Notes under the pieces: model-generated
The model's input: only the letters and a program-made list of their open reading frames with translations
The model's database searches: none
Told to the model about the DNA's origin: nothing
Source of the DNA: Sedimentisphaerales bacterium
GTDB taxonomy: Bacteria > Planctomycetota > Phycisphaerae > Sedimentisphaerales > UBA12454
Length of the DNA stretch: 42,965 bases
Direction of reading: 5' to 3'
Assembly: GCA_016930635.1 (NCBI GenBank)
Contig: JAFGGI010000031.1
Span: forward strand, 1 to 42,965
Shown: piece after piece, positions 1 to 8,740 of the stretch
How positions within the stretch are numbered: position 1 is the stretch's first letter
How the letters are laid out: the number at the start of each line of letters is the position of its first letter
Translations under genes and position numbers: made by a program

Positions 1-15
1 AGATAACCCACACGT

Positions 16-83
16 ACCTCCTCCTCTTTAGGAGGCGCACACGGCATGGCGGTTTCTCTCCTCGGCCGCCTGCCTTTTTTTTT
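16..83 (+). ncRNA. Candidate small RNA unit A: CCUCC-rich hairpin plus intrinsic terminator
   Basis: Seen: CCTCC (20-24) can pair with GGAGG (31-35) around a TCTTTA loop. It is followed by a GC-rich stem, 43-52 pairing with 66-74 with one bulged T, and then nine T residues (75-83). The loop of the second stem (53-65) contains CTCTCCTC. This is the form of a Rho-independent terminator read on the + strand, so it cannot terminate pheT, which comes in on the - strand. The anti-Shine-Dalgarno-like CCTCC motifs resemble known bacterial small RNAs that bind mRNA leaders, but no family was recognised. The promoter would lie at or beyond the left edge. Confidence 0.4.
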
Positions 84-140
84 GCGCATGGGCGGGTAAA
101 ACAAATTTGCAGGTCATTTCGTATATTATATAGGGGAATT

Positions 141-203
141 TATTTCCCTGACCTTTTGAGGCAGACGGCTGTTTCCTCCTACGTCGCTCTGCCTCACTTT
201 TTT
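141..203 (+). ncRNA. Candidate small RNA unit B: CCUCCU-loop hairpin with T-tract
   Basis: Seen: an 8-bp perfect stem, GAGGCAGA (158-165) with TCTGCCTC (188-195), whose loop contains CCTCCT, followed by AC and six T (198-203). TTTTTTGCGC follows the stem here as it does in unit A, so the two look like diverged tandem copies. A weak promoter, TTGCAG (107-112), 16 nt, TATAGG (129-134), could start transcription near 141 and give an RNA of about 60 nt. The promoter is uncertain. An alternative is that both hairpins are the tail of one longer + strand transcript. Confidence 0.38.
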
Positions 204-243
204 GCGCGCAGAATATCTGCCTGTCCGATAAAATAAGAATGCT

Positions 244-2253
244 TTAGACCTGCCTGATTTGGGCTTTAATCTTCGAGGTAAGTGCGCTGACAATTTTTTC
301 CTGCCAACCGTCAACAACCTCGTGCTGCAATGTGCCGTCCTCGTCCCTGAAACACATGGAAACCGTCACGCTCTTTTTGTTCGCAGCAATCGGCTTACCC
401 CGATATATCCCCTCGAACTTTATATTCTCAAGTTCTTTGGGAGCTTTTGAACGAACAACCTCTTCGAGCTGTGCCCAGGGTATCTGCTCATCTACGATAA
501 GCGATAAGTCCCGAACTATTGCGGGGAATTTCGGTATCGGCCTGGCTTTTATCTGGCCCGGTTCCAATTCCAAAAGTGCATCAAAATTCAAATCCCCACA
601 GCATATCTGGGCTGACTTTATATCAAATCCGCTGACGACTTCATCCTTTAATACGCCTGCAGAGCCGATCATTTTGCCGTCAACCAGAACGCCGGCCCCT
701 GCTTTTGCCCACTGAAGTTCGCAAGGTTTTAATACAACCTCTGCATTCGGACTTATTGTATTTATCACGCCGCAGAGGGCGCCTTTCAAGACCCTGAAAT
801 CACTGTCGCAAATTAGAGTCAAACTCGTATGTTCGTCACAACTGTTATCTTTTCCCTGCCTGAAAACACTTGCTATCTCATACAACCTTACGTTCTTGTT
901 TCCTGAATTATAATTATGCCTGACCACATTCAGCAATGAACCTGTCAAAGAATTGCGCAGTAGATTTTCACTCTTCCTGGTTTCATCCTGCACAGCAAGG
1001 CAATTTTGTGCATCTTTGCCTGATATAAGTTTTGCACTTTTAGCATCACAGAAGCTTGTCGTTATTGCTTCATAGAAACCGCAACTGTTAAGAAATCCGC
1101 CCGCAACACAGCTTATATGCTGTCTCCTGTCAACGCCTGCAACTTCAATGCTGATCCTTTCCTGCAGGCCGACCTTATCATAACCGTAAACCCTGGCAGC
1201 TTCTTCTATCAGGTCCGCTTCTCTGCTTATATCCGACCGCCAGGATGGTATTGTGCAGGTTACCTTATCGCCATCAGCCTGCGGTTCGAAACAGAGTCCC
1301 TTGAAAATTTCCATAACTCTATCAGCAGGCACTTCTATGCCGAGGAGCTTATTTAACCTGCTGAACCTCATTTCAACTGTCTTCTGCTGCCACCTGGCTG
1401 GATAAGCATCGACAAGACCTTCGACTACCTGGCCGCCTGCGACTTCTACTATAAGCTGTGCGGTTCTCTGTGATGCCCAGTCAACTTTTTCGATATCGAT
1501 AATCCTGCCGAAGCGGAATGACGATTCGCTGGGCAGGGAGAGTTTCCGTGATGTTGTCCTGACGCTTACAGGATCGAAGCTGGCATCTTCCAGCAGGATA
1601 GACCTGGTCGAATCGCTTACTTCCGTCTCAAGTCCGCCCATCACGCCGGCTATCGCCACCGGCCCTTTTGCATCTGCAATAATCAGCATATCCTCTTCGA
1701 GATTGCACTGGGTGCTGTCGATACTAACGAGCTTTTCACCTTTTTTCGCCTTGCGGACAATGATTTTTTTATCCTTTATCTTTTCATAATCAAAAGCGTG
1801 AGGCGGCTGGCCGGTTTCCATCATCGCATAATTAGTCGCATCGACAACGTTATTTACGCTGCGAAGTCCGACCGCTTCAAGCCTTTCGACCATCCATGCA
1901 GGAGACGGACCGACTTTGACCCCTTCGATTATCCTCGCAGTATATCTTCCGCAAAGTTCGGGCTCGGCTATTTCGACGCTGACCAGAGAGTTGATATCCT
2001 TTTTGGCAGGTTCGTATTTGATCTCAGGCAGTTTTAGCTGCCGGCCGGTTGCCGCTGCTATCTCGCGTGCTATGCCGATATGGCTCAGGCAATCGCCCCG
2101 GTTGCTGGTAACCTCGACATCGATAATCGTATCATCTCCAAAGGTTTCGATGCTTTCGGTAGGGAATCCCACATCGCTGAGCATCTGAGCCAGCGCCTCG
2201 GCCGGTTCGGCAATTTCAACGTAATCTTTGAGCCATTTAAGCGATATCTTCAT
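244..2253 (-). CDS. pheT: Phenylalanine--tRNA ligase beta subunit, short form
   Basis: Beta subunit of the alpha2-beta2 phenylalanyl-tRNA synthetase, which charges tRNA-Phe in the cytoplasm. At 669 residues it is about 120 shorter than typical bacterial PheT. The N-terminus runs directly from the first short segment into the SNRGDCL motif near residue 50, so the inserted OB-fold tRNA-binding (EMAP-like) domain is absent. Downstream the B3/B4 editing region, a B5 segment, the synthetase-like core and a C-terminal ferredoxin-fold anticodon-binding domain (last 95 or so residues, beginning FPAIVRDLSLIV) are present. The gene is not preceded by pheS, which must be elsewhere. A strong promoter lies just upstream. 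The identification is secure; the domain loss is read directly from the protein. Confidence 0.95.
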   Translation of the reverse strand: MKISLKWLKDYVEIAEPAEALAQMLSDVGFPTESIETFGDDTIIDVEVTSNRGDCLSHIGIAREIAAATGRQLKLPEIKYEPAKKDINSLVSVEIAEPELCGRYTARIIEGVKVGPSPAWMVERLEAVGLRSVNNVVDATNYAMMETGQPPHAFDYEKIKDKKIIVRKAKKGEKLVSIDSTQCNLEEDMLIIADAKGPVAIAGVMGGLETEVSDSTRSILLEDASFDPVSVRTTSRKLSLPSESSFRFGRIIDIEKVDWASQRTAQLIVEVAGGQVVEGLVDAYPARWQQKTVEMRFSRLNKLLGIEVPADRVMEIFKGLCFEPQADGDKVTCTIPSWRSDISREADLIEEAARVYGYDKVGLQERISIEVAGVDRRQHISCVAGGFLNSCGFYEAITTSFCDAKSAKLISGKDAQNCLAVQDETRKSENLLRNSLTGSLLNVVRHNYNSGNKNVRLYEIASVFRQGKDNSCDEHTSLTLICDSDFRVLKGALCGVINTISPNAEVVLKPCELQWAKAGAGVLVDGKMIGSAGVLKDEVVSGFDIKSAQICCGDLNFDALLELEPGQIKARPIPKFPAIVRDLSLIVDEQIPWAQLEEVVRSKAPKELENIKFEGIYRGKPIAANKKSVTVSMCFRDEDGTLQHEVVDGWQEKIVSALTSKIKAQIRQV

Positions 2254-2582
2254 TCTCTATATCCAAAAAAGAAGATATCACTTTACCCCGCAAACATCGA
2301 GATGTCAATGATTTATCCCGCACCAAATACCATATACTAAATACCAAATACTTCTATCTTTTTGCACTTACGTACTTATGACTTTTGCTCTTTTTTATTC
2401 CCTTTATCCCGCACCAATGTAATATTCAATTATTCCTATATCACCACGGTAAAATAAATTGTTGCGGCGGTCGTTTAGCCGTCGCCGAAACGGCGACGTT
2501 TGTCATTCCCGCGAAAACGGGAATCCATTCTACGTCATTGCGAGGCCAAAGGCCGCGGCAATCTCCGCCTGTCCCACACCAA
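2254..2582. repeat. Intergenic region with palindromic repeat cluster
   Basis: No gene is seen. Next to pheT there are two copies of CCCGCACCAA (2317-2326, 2408-2417). Nearer the giant gene is a run of palindromes. CGTCGCCG/CGGCGACG lies at 2480-2498. An element of the widespread form GTCATTCCCGCGAAA-CGGGAATCC lies at about 2502-2527. A GTCATTGCGAGG...GGCAATCTC element lies at about 2533-2563. Related elements occur at 7544-7670. They look like REP-type extragenic repeats. Confidence 0.6.
2280..2308 (-). promoter_or_regulatory. Promoter of pheT
   Basis: On the - strand, TTGACA (2303-2308), a 17-nt spacer and TAAAGT (2280-2285). The start of transcription would be about 20 nt before the pheT ATG at 2253. 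This is a perfect -35 with a fair -10. Confidence 0.65.
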
Positions 2583-5500
2583 TTAAGGATTCATCCCCTC
2601 ATTATAAAGCTGCCCAACTTCAGCCTCACTTAAAGCCCTGTCATAAACACGAACATCATCAAGATCTCCATTAAACCAATAGCCGCCATTCCTTGAACCT
2701 ATTCTTAAAGGTTCATCATTGGCAATGCCGAATACCGCCGTTTGCGGCAATGTCCCGGCCGGGGTTCCATTTATATAGAAATTGACACTATCGCCCTCTT
2801 CTAAAGTTATAGCAACATGCTGCCATGTTCCAGTCGCAAGCGAAGATGTTGAAGTATAAGTTGTAAACGTAGTTGCTCCTGTCTGGTGAATGAATTGTAA
2901 AAAACCCGAAGTCTGACTCAGCCTCAATTCGTAATTGCCCGGAACGGCAGACGTTCGCTTGACTAAGACATAATAATAACTGCCGAAATTATCCGGCCTT
3001 ATCCAGGCAGTGATAGTCATCTGATTATCCATATCAAGAGAGTCATCGTTATCAGGGATTATGATATCGTCATCGACACCGTCAAAATTCAATGCGCTGT
3101 TAATTTTACCTGCTATCCAGGTTGCTCCACCATTGATAGTTCCGTCATTGTCGCCCCCGGCCGAATCATTCGCTGTCGTCCCGCCGAATTCGTCAAACTT
3201 CCACCAGCCGACAAGATTAGGGTCTATTGGCTCCGACTCAGACCATGTCGTAAAACTCCATAACGTACCGCCAGTAGTACCACTTACATTTTTCTCATCT
3301 ATACGCCAGTAATACATCGTATTTACATCAAGATCGCCTGGCTCATAACTTGTTGCAGCCTGATTACCTATAAACGGCGGAGGATTTACTGTTCCAAAAT
3401 ATACATCGTGCGATGTGGCAGCGGCACCTGCTGTCCAGCTTAATACAACAGCATATGGATCAACATCATTGCTGCCGCTGGTCGGAAAAGGATTACTTGC
3501 TTTGAAATGATAATACGGATCCAGTTCAAATACACATGCTGAGCCGGAATCTGCTCCATTATCATCATCGCCATGAGCACCAACAACACAATAATCACTA
3601 CTTATACCTGCCGAACAGCCAAAATAATCGTAGCTGCCGCCGGGCAAAAACGCCAGTTTCGTCTGCGTCCACTCTGCACCGTTCCATTTAAATAGATATG
3701 CCGAGCCGCTGTCAGTTCCGTTATCATCATTGCCCATCGCTCCAACAATACACCTGTCGCCATTGATACCCACACAGCAGCCGAAGTAATCTTCACTGGC
3801 GCCTCCCAAAGCGGTCAGCTTAGCCTCTTGAATCCAGCTTGACCCGTTGAATTCGAATATATATGCAGACCCGCTCTGCGAACCATTATCATCATCATTC
3901 AGCGCCCCGATAATACAACGACCGCCATTAATACTTACTGATTTGCCAAAATAATCCAGGCTATCGCCATCCGAAGCAGCCAGCTTATACTGCTCAGTCC
4001 AGCTCGATCCGTTCCTTTCGAATATATATGCTGCACCGGTATTTGCCTTATTGCCGTCACCGCCTTTGGCCCCGATGATACAATTATCACCGTCGATACT
4101 TACACCGCATCCGAAGTAATCAAAAATCCCGCTATCCGAAGCCGTCAATTTAGCCTGCTGTGTCCAGCTTGTACCATTGAATTCGAATATATATACTGAG
4201 CCGCTGTTTAATCCGCTATCATCATCACAGTCAGCTCCGATTACACAATAATTGCCGCTGATGCTTACCGAACCACCAAAACCATCACCGCTGCTGCCGT
4301 CTGAAGCGGTAAGCTTAGCATCCTGTATCCAGCTTGTTCCGTTGAATTCAAATATATATGCCGCCCCGCTGTTGGCGCCGTTATCATCATCACCTTTAGC
4401 GCCGACAATACACCGGCTGCCTACGATACTTACCGAACAGCCGAACATATCTTCACTCGTCCCATCTAAAGCGATCAGCTTGGCTATTTCATCCCAGTCT
4501 GTTCCGTTTCGTTCGAATATATATGCTGCGCCGCTATTTGTGCCGTTGTCATCATCTTCAATGACTCCGACTATGCAGCTCTCACCGTCAATACTCGACG
4601 AATAGCCGAACCGATCTCCGCTATCACCATCTGAAGCTGCCAATGGAACATAGTAAGTTTCATCTTGTGTATCCAATTGAAATACATATGCTGAACCGCT
4701 ATGGAAACCATTATCACCATCACCGATAGCTCCAATAATACAATAATCACCGCCGATACTTACCGACCAGCCAAAGAAATCTCCGCTGGCACCGTCCGAA
4801 GCTGTAAACTTGGTCTCTTCCCAGCTTGCACCGTTGAATTCAAATATGTATGCCGAGCCGCTATATGATCCATTATCATCATCTCCTCTGGCTCCGATAA
4901 TACAGCGGTCGCCATCAATACTTACCGAACGGCCAAAGCTATCACCACTGGCACCATCCGAAGCTGTCAGCCTGGCCTGCTGTACCCAGCCTGTACCATT
5001 CCATTTGAATATATATGCTGAGCCGGTATTATCTCCATTATTATCACCATAGACCCCGACAATACATCGGTCGCCGTCAATGCTTACTGAATAGCCAAAA
5101 AAATTACCCTCGGTACCATCCGAAGCCATTAGTTTAGTTTGCTCGATCCAGCTTGTCCCATTCCATTCGAATATATATGCCGAGCCCCCAGGATTATCGT
5201 CACCACTGGCTCCAACAATACAGCGCCCGCCATCAATACTTACCGACTGACCGAACCAATCATAACTGGCACTATCCGAAGCAGTCAGTTTGGTCTGTTG
5301 AATCCAGTTTGATCCGTTCCATTCGAATATATATGCCGAGCCGCTATATGATCCATTATTATCATCTCCTTCGGCTCCGATAATACAGCGGTCGCCGTCA
5401 ATACTTACCGAAATGCCAAAGTAATCCCCGGCAGCACCATCCGAAGCTGTCAGCTTGGCCTGCTGGACCCAGTCTGTCCCGTTCCATTCGAATATGTATG

Positions 5501-7418
5501 CTGAACCGCTCCTGTATCCATTATCATCATCACGGTAGGCCCCGACAATACAGCGCCCGCCATCGATACTTACTGAACGGCCGAAATAATCTCCACTGGC
5601 ACCATCCAAAGTTGTCAGCTTGGTCTTTTCCCAGCTTGTTCCGTTCCATTCGAATATATATGCCGAACTGCTATACGCGTTTTCACGATAAGCTCCGACA
5701 ATACAGCGGTTGCCATCGATACCTACCGAATGACCAAATTCTTCACCAGAGACACCTGTTAGCTTAGGCATATTAGCTGTTTTAAAGTTCCAAATATTTC
5801 CTTTCGCTGTGCACGCAGGTCCTACTGCATCAACTCTCCAGTAATAAGATGTATAAAGGTCAAGACCGTATGTATTAAAGTTTGCATTCGTTACTGTACC
5901 CATAAATTCTTCAGAAAGACGGTCAGCATTGGCCACGGCATCGGCATCAGTGCCAAGATAAACATCATGCTCCAACGCTCCATAGTACGCGAGCCATTGA
6001 AGAGTTATATTTATGTCCACATTTAACGCGTTATTAACTGGTTTCAGATAACGTGCTCGTTCTACGAGACAATCAAGCCAGGCATCTGCCATTATCAAGA
6101 GGTCTTCAAAATCAACATACCAATCCCTTGTAAGGTCGCCGGCCAAATTAGGCTCGGCTTTGCGCCAATCATTAGCCAGGATAGAAAGATCGATATTATT
6201 AACAATGAGATCCCCATCAATATCAGGATTGTCTGATCCTAAACCTGGGTAGTGATAGCCCATATCCACAATTCCCCCATCATAGATCTCATCAGTTCGC
6301 GTGGTATATTTATCCATTCCTAAATTAGCTGCCATATCACTTCCGGCATCAACACACGGACTATTAAACTGTCCTGCTGCAGCCTGGCTTAAATAATAAT
6401 CTCCCAACGGCCCGGTTACAAAGCTTGGGTGAACATCTATATTTCCCGTCCCCGCATAGCCGTCTTCAATATCAGAATACGAAACACTCAAAACATCAGA
6501 CAACTGATTGCCTGATAAGTTACCCCATACTATACTGTTAATAACTGTTGCCGGCCCGTAAATCCCGCCGCCTCCTCCACTATAATCGCCGAGAGACGCA
6601 AAGGTATCATTACCAACAATAGTACAATTGCGAACAATAGTATTGCTTTTATAACAGGCAATACCACCGCCAACACTTGCCCCATATCCATAGTCGTCTC
6701 TTATGGGTACTGTTCGATTTTCAATGATTAAACAATTATCTATAACAGAACTACCACTTTCAATAGCGATCCCACCACCATAACTGCGACCGGCAGAAGG
6801 TGGTGGTGTATCCCCGTAACCTGTGTCCGATACTCCATAACCTCCTTTAGAAGTGTTGCCGGAGATTTTACAATTATAAACATATATACTGCTGGCATCA
6901 CAATAAATCCCGCCGCCATACGACCAACCTATTGACTCAAATATCGCTTCACCTAAGACAGAATTATTACTGATATCACAGTTTATAATTATTGAATCGC
7001 TTCCGGATACACAGGCTATTCCTCCGCCACAATTATTATAATCCCCATTAGTCGTATTATTTATAATTTGACAATTTGTAATTGTAGGCGAAGCGCCATC
7101 ACAAAGAATACCCCCTCCATAAGCACTATCATAATACGGATCAATCATACCGTTTGTTACAGTCAGACCTGAAAGAACGCTGTTTGAATCTTCGCCGTTT
7201 TGAAAAACAAATCCTCTGCCGTCCTGCTCACAATCTATAACCGTTGCCGCAACTATATTCGGATCTTGTGGGTCTGTACTTCGTACAGTAATTGCTCTGC
7301 CGACGAAATCCAGGTCCTTGTTGCCAATGCCGGTATAGGTCCCCGGCGAAATAATAACCATATCACCGTTGAAAGATGCATTTATCGCAGCCTGGATGGT
7401 CGTATACTGGCTCGGCAC
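2583..7418 (-). CDS. Giant secreted beta-helix / dockerin / FG-GAP propeller / LamG protein
   Basis: Probable extracellular or surface protein of at least 1611 residues; function unknown. Domains in order: right-handed beta-helix (about 1-390, starting with the TIQAAI pattern and GGGI repeats); dockerin-like pair of calcium repeats (about 397-450, DIDGDLIVNNIDLSILANDW and a second repeat); fibronectin-like segment (455-548); fourteen FG-GAP-like repeats of about 54 residues (561 to about 1310); second fibronectin-like segment; C-terminal LamG/concanavalin-like domain (about 1405-1611, starting LVGWWKFDEF). The first usable canonical codon is GTG at 7418. However, the frame stays open to 7517 and encodes a good signal peptide (RRRSQVISILAIVSLFSSF). 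The true start may therefore be ATT at 7497-7499, with AGAGG just upstream. Adhesion or polysaccharide binding is plausible; no catalytic motif was identified. Confidence 0.85.
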   Translation of the reverse strand: MPSQYTTIQAAINASFNGDMVIISPGTYTGIGNKDLDFVGRAITVRSTDPQDPNIVAATVIDCEQDGRGFVFQNGEDSNSVLSGLTVTNGMIDPYYDSAYGGGILCDGASPTITNCQIINNTTNGDYNNCGGGIACVSGSDSIIINCDISNNSVLGEAIFESIGWSYGGGIYCDASSIYVYNCKISGNTSKGGYGVSDTGYGDTPPPSAGRSYGGGIAIESGSSVIDNCLIIENRTVPIRDDYGYGASVGGGIACYKSNTIVRNCTIVGNDTFASLGDYSGGGGGIYGPATVINSIVWGNLSGNQLSDVLSVSYSDIEDGYAGTGNIDVHPSFVTGPLGDYYLSQAAAGQFNSPCVDAGSDMAANLGMDKYTTRTDEIYDGGIVDMGYHYPGLGSDNPDIDGDLIVNNIDLSILANDWRKAEPNLAGDLTRDWYVDFEDLLIMADAWLDCLVERARYLKPVNNALNVDINITLQWLAYYGALEHDVYLGTDADAVANADRLSEEFMGTVTNANFNTYGLDLYTSYYWRVDAVGPACTAKGNIWNFKTANMPKLTGVSGEEFGHSVGIDGNRCIVGAYRENAYSSSAYIFEWNGTSWEKTKLTTLDGASGDYFGRSVSIDGGRCIVGAYRDDDNGYRSGSAYIFEWNGTDWVQQAKLTASDGAAGDYFGISVSIDGDRCIIGAEGDDNNGSYSGSAYIFEWNGSNWIQQTKLTASDSASYDWFGQSVSIDGGRCIVGASGDDNPGGSAYIFEWNGTSWIEQTKLMASDGTEGNFFGYSVSIDGDRCIVGVYGDNNGDNTGSAYIFKWNGTGWVQQARLTASDGASGDSFGRSVSIDGDRCIIGARGDDDNGSYSGSAYIFEFNGASWEETKFTASDGASGDFFGWSVSIGGDYCIIGAIGDGDNGFHSGSAYVFQLDTQDETYYVPLAASDGDSGDRFGYSSSIDGESCIVGVIEDDDNGTNSGAAYIFERNGTDWDEIAKLIALDGTSEDMFGCSVSIVGSRCIVGAKGDDDNGANSGAAYIFEFNGTSWIQDAKLTASDGSSGDGFGGSVSISGNYCVIGADCDDDSGLNSGSVYIFEFNGTSWTQQAKLTASDSGIFDYFGCGVSIDGDNCIIGAKGGDGNKANTGAAYIFERNGSSWTEQYKLAASDGDSLDYFGKSVSINGGRCIIGALNDDDNGSQSGSAYIFEFNGSSWIQEAKLTALGGASEDYFGCCVGINGDRCIVGAMGNDDNGTDSGSAYLFKWNGAEWTQTKLAFLPGGSYDYFGCSAGISSDYCVVGAHGDDDNGADSGSACVFELDPYYHFKASNPFPTSGSNDVDPYAVVLSWTAGAAATSHDVYFGTVNPPPFIGNQAATSYEPGDLDVNTMYYWRIDEKNVSGTTGGTLWSFTTWSESEPIDPNLVGWWKFDEFGGTTANDSAGGDNDGTINGGATWIAGKINSALNFDGVDDDIIIPDNDDSLDMDNQMTITAWIRPDNFGSYYYVLVKRTSAVPGNYELRLSQTSGFLQFIHQTGATTFTTYTSTSSLATGTWQHVAITLEEGDSVNFYINGTPAGTLPQTAVFGIANDEPLRIGSRNGGYWFNGDLDDVRVYDRALSEAEVGQLYNEGMNP

Positions 7419-7499
7419 AAGCCTATCAACCGCCGGACAGAAAGAGCTAAAGAGTGAAACTATCGCTAAGATCGAAATGACCTGGCTTCTTCTTCTAAT

Positions 7500-7879
7500 A
7501 ACAGCCTCTAATCTAAGTTATCCCCTTTGCCCTATGTATTGTCATTCCCGCGAAAGCGGGAATCCAGGGGTTATTGAAAAACCTATAGATTGCTTCGTCG
7601 TTTCACTCCTCGCAATGACATAACGTGCGTTTTTGTGTCGTTGCGAGTCCCTTAGGGACGCGGCAATCTCAATCATCCGACTTTGACTTTTTCAACAGCC
7701 CTATCCATATCTATTATTTTTGGATACCCGTTTACACTGGGTATGACACATTAGGGATTATACCACAAAAAGAGCCAAAAAACCAGAAAATAAACCCATT
7801 TGCCGCATTTATCATCATTGACAAACCGGCATTTTTAGCTGATAATTGGCCTATTAGGGTCTATTACTTGGAGTTTATT
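7500..7879. repeat. Intergenic region with REP-like palindromes between divergent genes
   Basis: No gene is supported before the ATG at 7880. GTCATTCCCGCGAAAGCGGGAATCC lies at about 7544-7568. AGATTGC...GCAATGAC lies at about 7587-7620. GTCGTTGCGAG...GCGGCAATCTC lies at about 7638-7671. An imperfect GGATACCCG...GGGTATGACA palindrome lies near 7720-7750. These are related to the cluster at 2502-2563 and have the same orientation, so the giant gene is bracketed by the same repeat types. The right end holds the promoter of the lipoprotein gene. Confidence 0.6.
7818..7846 (+). promoter_or_regulatory. Promoter of the PEGA lipoprotein gene
   Basis: TTGACA (7818-7823), 17-nt spacer, GATAAT (7841-7846). 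Transcription would start near 7853, which excludes the longer upstream reading frame and supports the ATG at 7880. Confidence 0.7.
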
Positions 7880-8314
7880 ATGTCGGTACGGAAACTGTTC
7901 AATATCGGGTTAGTAATTCTTCTTTTATCATTTTGTTTTTGCACAGGCTGTGTCCAGCGTAAGCTTACCATTGTTACCGAACCAGCCGGGGCGCTTGTCA
8001 CGCTCAATGACGAAGAGATAGGCGAATCACCGGTGACGGTAGCTTTTGAATGGTATGGCGATTACGTTGTAAGGATCTCCAAGGAAGGCTATCAGACACT
8101 TAATACGCACAGGGACTTGAAAAGACCGCTGCATGATTATGTAGGCTTTGACCTATTCGCTGAAACTCAAACAAATATCGACGAATACACATGGGATTTT
8201 ACTTTGGAGCCTCTGAAGCCGATAGACAAGGGCGAGCTTGTTAAATCTGCTGTTGGTCTTAAGAAGCAGGCCTTTGCGGAGCTGCCCGCCGGCTATAGTA
8301 AAAAACAGAAGTAA
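7880..8314 (+). CDS. PEGA-domain lipoprotein
   Basis: Small secreted lipoprotein of 144 residues. The start at 7880 is chosen because TTGGAG sits 7 nt upstream and because a lipoprotein signal follows at once: basic MSVRK, a hydrophobic stretch, then the lipobox FCTGC with the acylated cysteine near residue 23. The mature part carries a PEGA domain (KLTIVTEPAGALVTLNDEEI, ending in EGYQTL), a surface-layer-like beta fold common in secreted proteins. A longer upstream extension of the frame lies before the promoter and is rejected. The exact role is unknown. The gene stands alone and converges on csrA, with a bidirectional terminator between. Confidence 0.8.
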   Translation: MSVRKLFNIGLVILLLSFCFCTGCVQRKLTIVTEPAGALVTLNDEEIGESPVTVAFEWYGDYVVRISKEGYQTLNTHRDLKRPLHDYVGFDLFAETQTNIDEYTWDFTLEPLKPIDKGELVKSAVGLKKQAFAELPAGYSKKQK

Positions 8315-8435
8315 GGAACCATCAGATAAATCTGGCAGCATTGCCGGATTCAGATTTTACCTGTCCGGTTTTATCGGTTATTTCCATCCACCATTTTTTC
8401 ACTGGTAGTATTGAAATCGGAAGAATAAAAGTAAC

Positions 8436-8464
8436 AAAAAAGGCCGCTTTTAAGCGGCCTTTTG
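8436..8464. terminator. Bidirectional intrinsic terminator
   Basis: AGGCCGCTT pairs perfectly with AAGCGGCCT across a TT centre (8441-8460), with A residues before and T residues after. It serves the lipoprotein gene on + and csrA on -. Confidence 0.85.
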
Positions 8465-8515
8465 TTATTTCCAGGAAATATCAGATGCGGGCTTTCCCAG
8501 CCCATCTTAAAGCTT

Positions 8516-8740
8516 TTACATTGCGCTCTTCGCCGGCGGCTTGGTTTCCTGCTTATCTTCCGACTTCTCCCCAGCCTTTTCGCGTTGGATCGCTTCATAG
8601 ACCTCCTTGCGGTGTACTGATATTGCTTTTGGTGCGGTGATGCCGAGGCGGACTTTGTCGCCCCTTACGTCAACAATGATAACTTCGACGTTGTCACCAA
8701 TCATAATCGATTCATTTTTTTGTCTGCTTAAAACCAACAT
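8516..8740 (-). CDS. csrA: Carbon storage regulator CsrA
   Basis: RNA-binding post-transcriptional regulator that acts as a dimer on GGA-containing hairpins in mRNA leaders. The 74-residue protein starts [16 protein letters not shown] and continues with the canonical [19 protein letters not shown] region, the standard CsrA fold. The start at 8740 is chosen over a 20-residue upstream extension because AGGAG (8750-8754) lies 9 nt upstream and the family begins exactly here. The C-terminal 20 residues are a charged, Lys/Glu-rich tail beyond the core. The leader contains a hairpin (AAACCGG/CCGGTTT, 8768-8807), and the ribosome binding site itself contains GGA, so autoregulation is possible but not shown. 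Confidence 0.95.
   Translation of the reverse strand: MLVLSRQKNESIMIGDNVEVIIVDVRGDKVRLGITAPKAISVHRKEVYEAIQREKAGEKSEDKQETKPPAKSAM

Noticed and set aside
16-35. ACCTCCT tract as a 16S rRNA 3' end
   Set aside because: The conserved bases that precede the anti-Shine-Dalgarno in 16S rRNA are missing.
4252-5767. Long antisense reading frames on + opposite the FG-GAP repeats
   Set aside because: They repeat with the period of the sense repeats and reflect their codon pattern; they have no ribosome sites or recognisable protein.
7625-7879. Upstream extension of the PEGA lipoprotein frame
   Set aside because: It lies across REP-like repeats and the promoter at 7818-7846; the lipoprotein signal and ribosome site fit ATG 7880.
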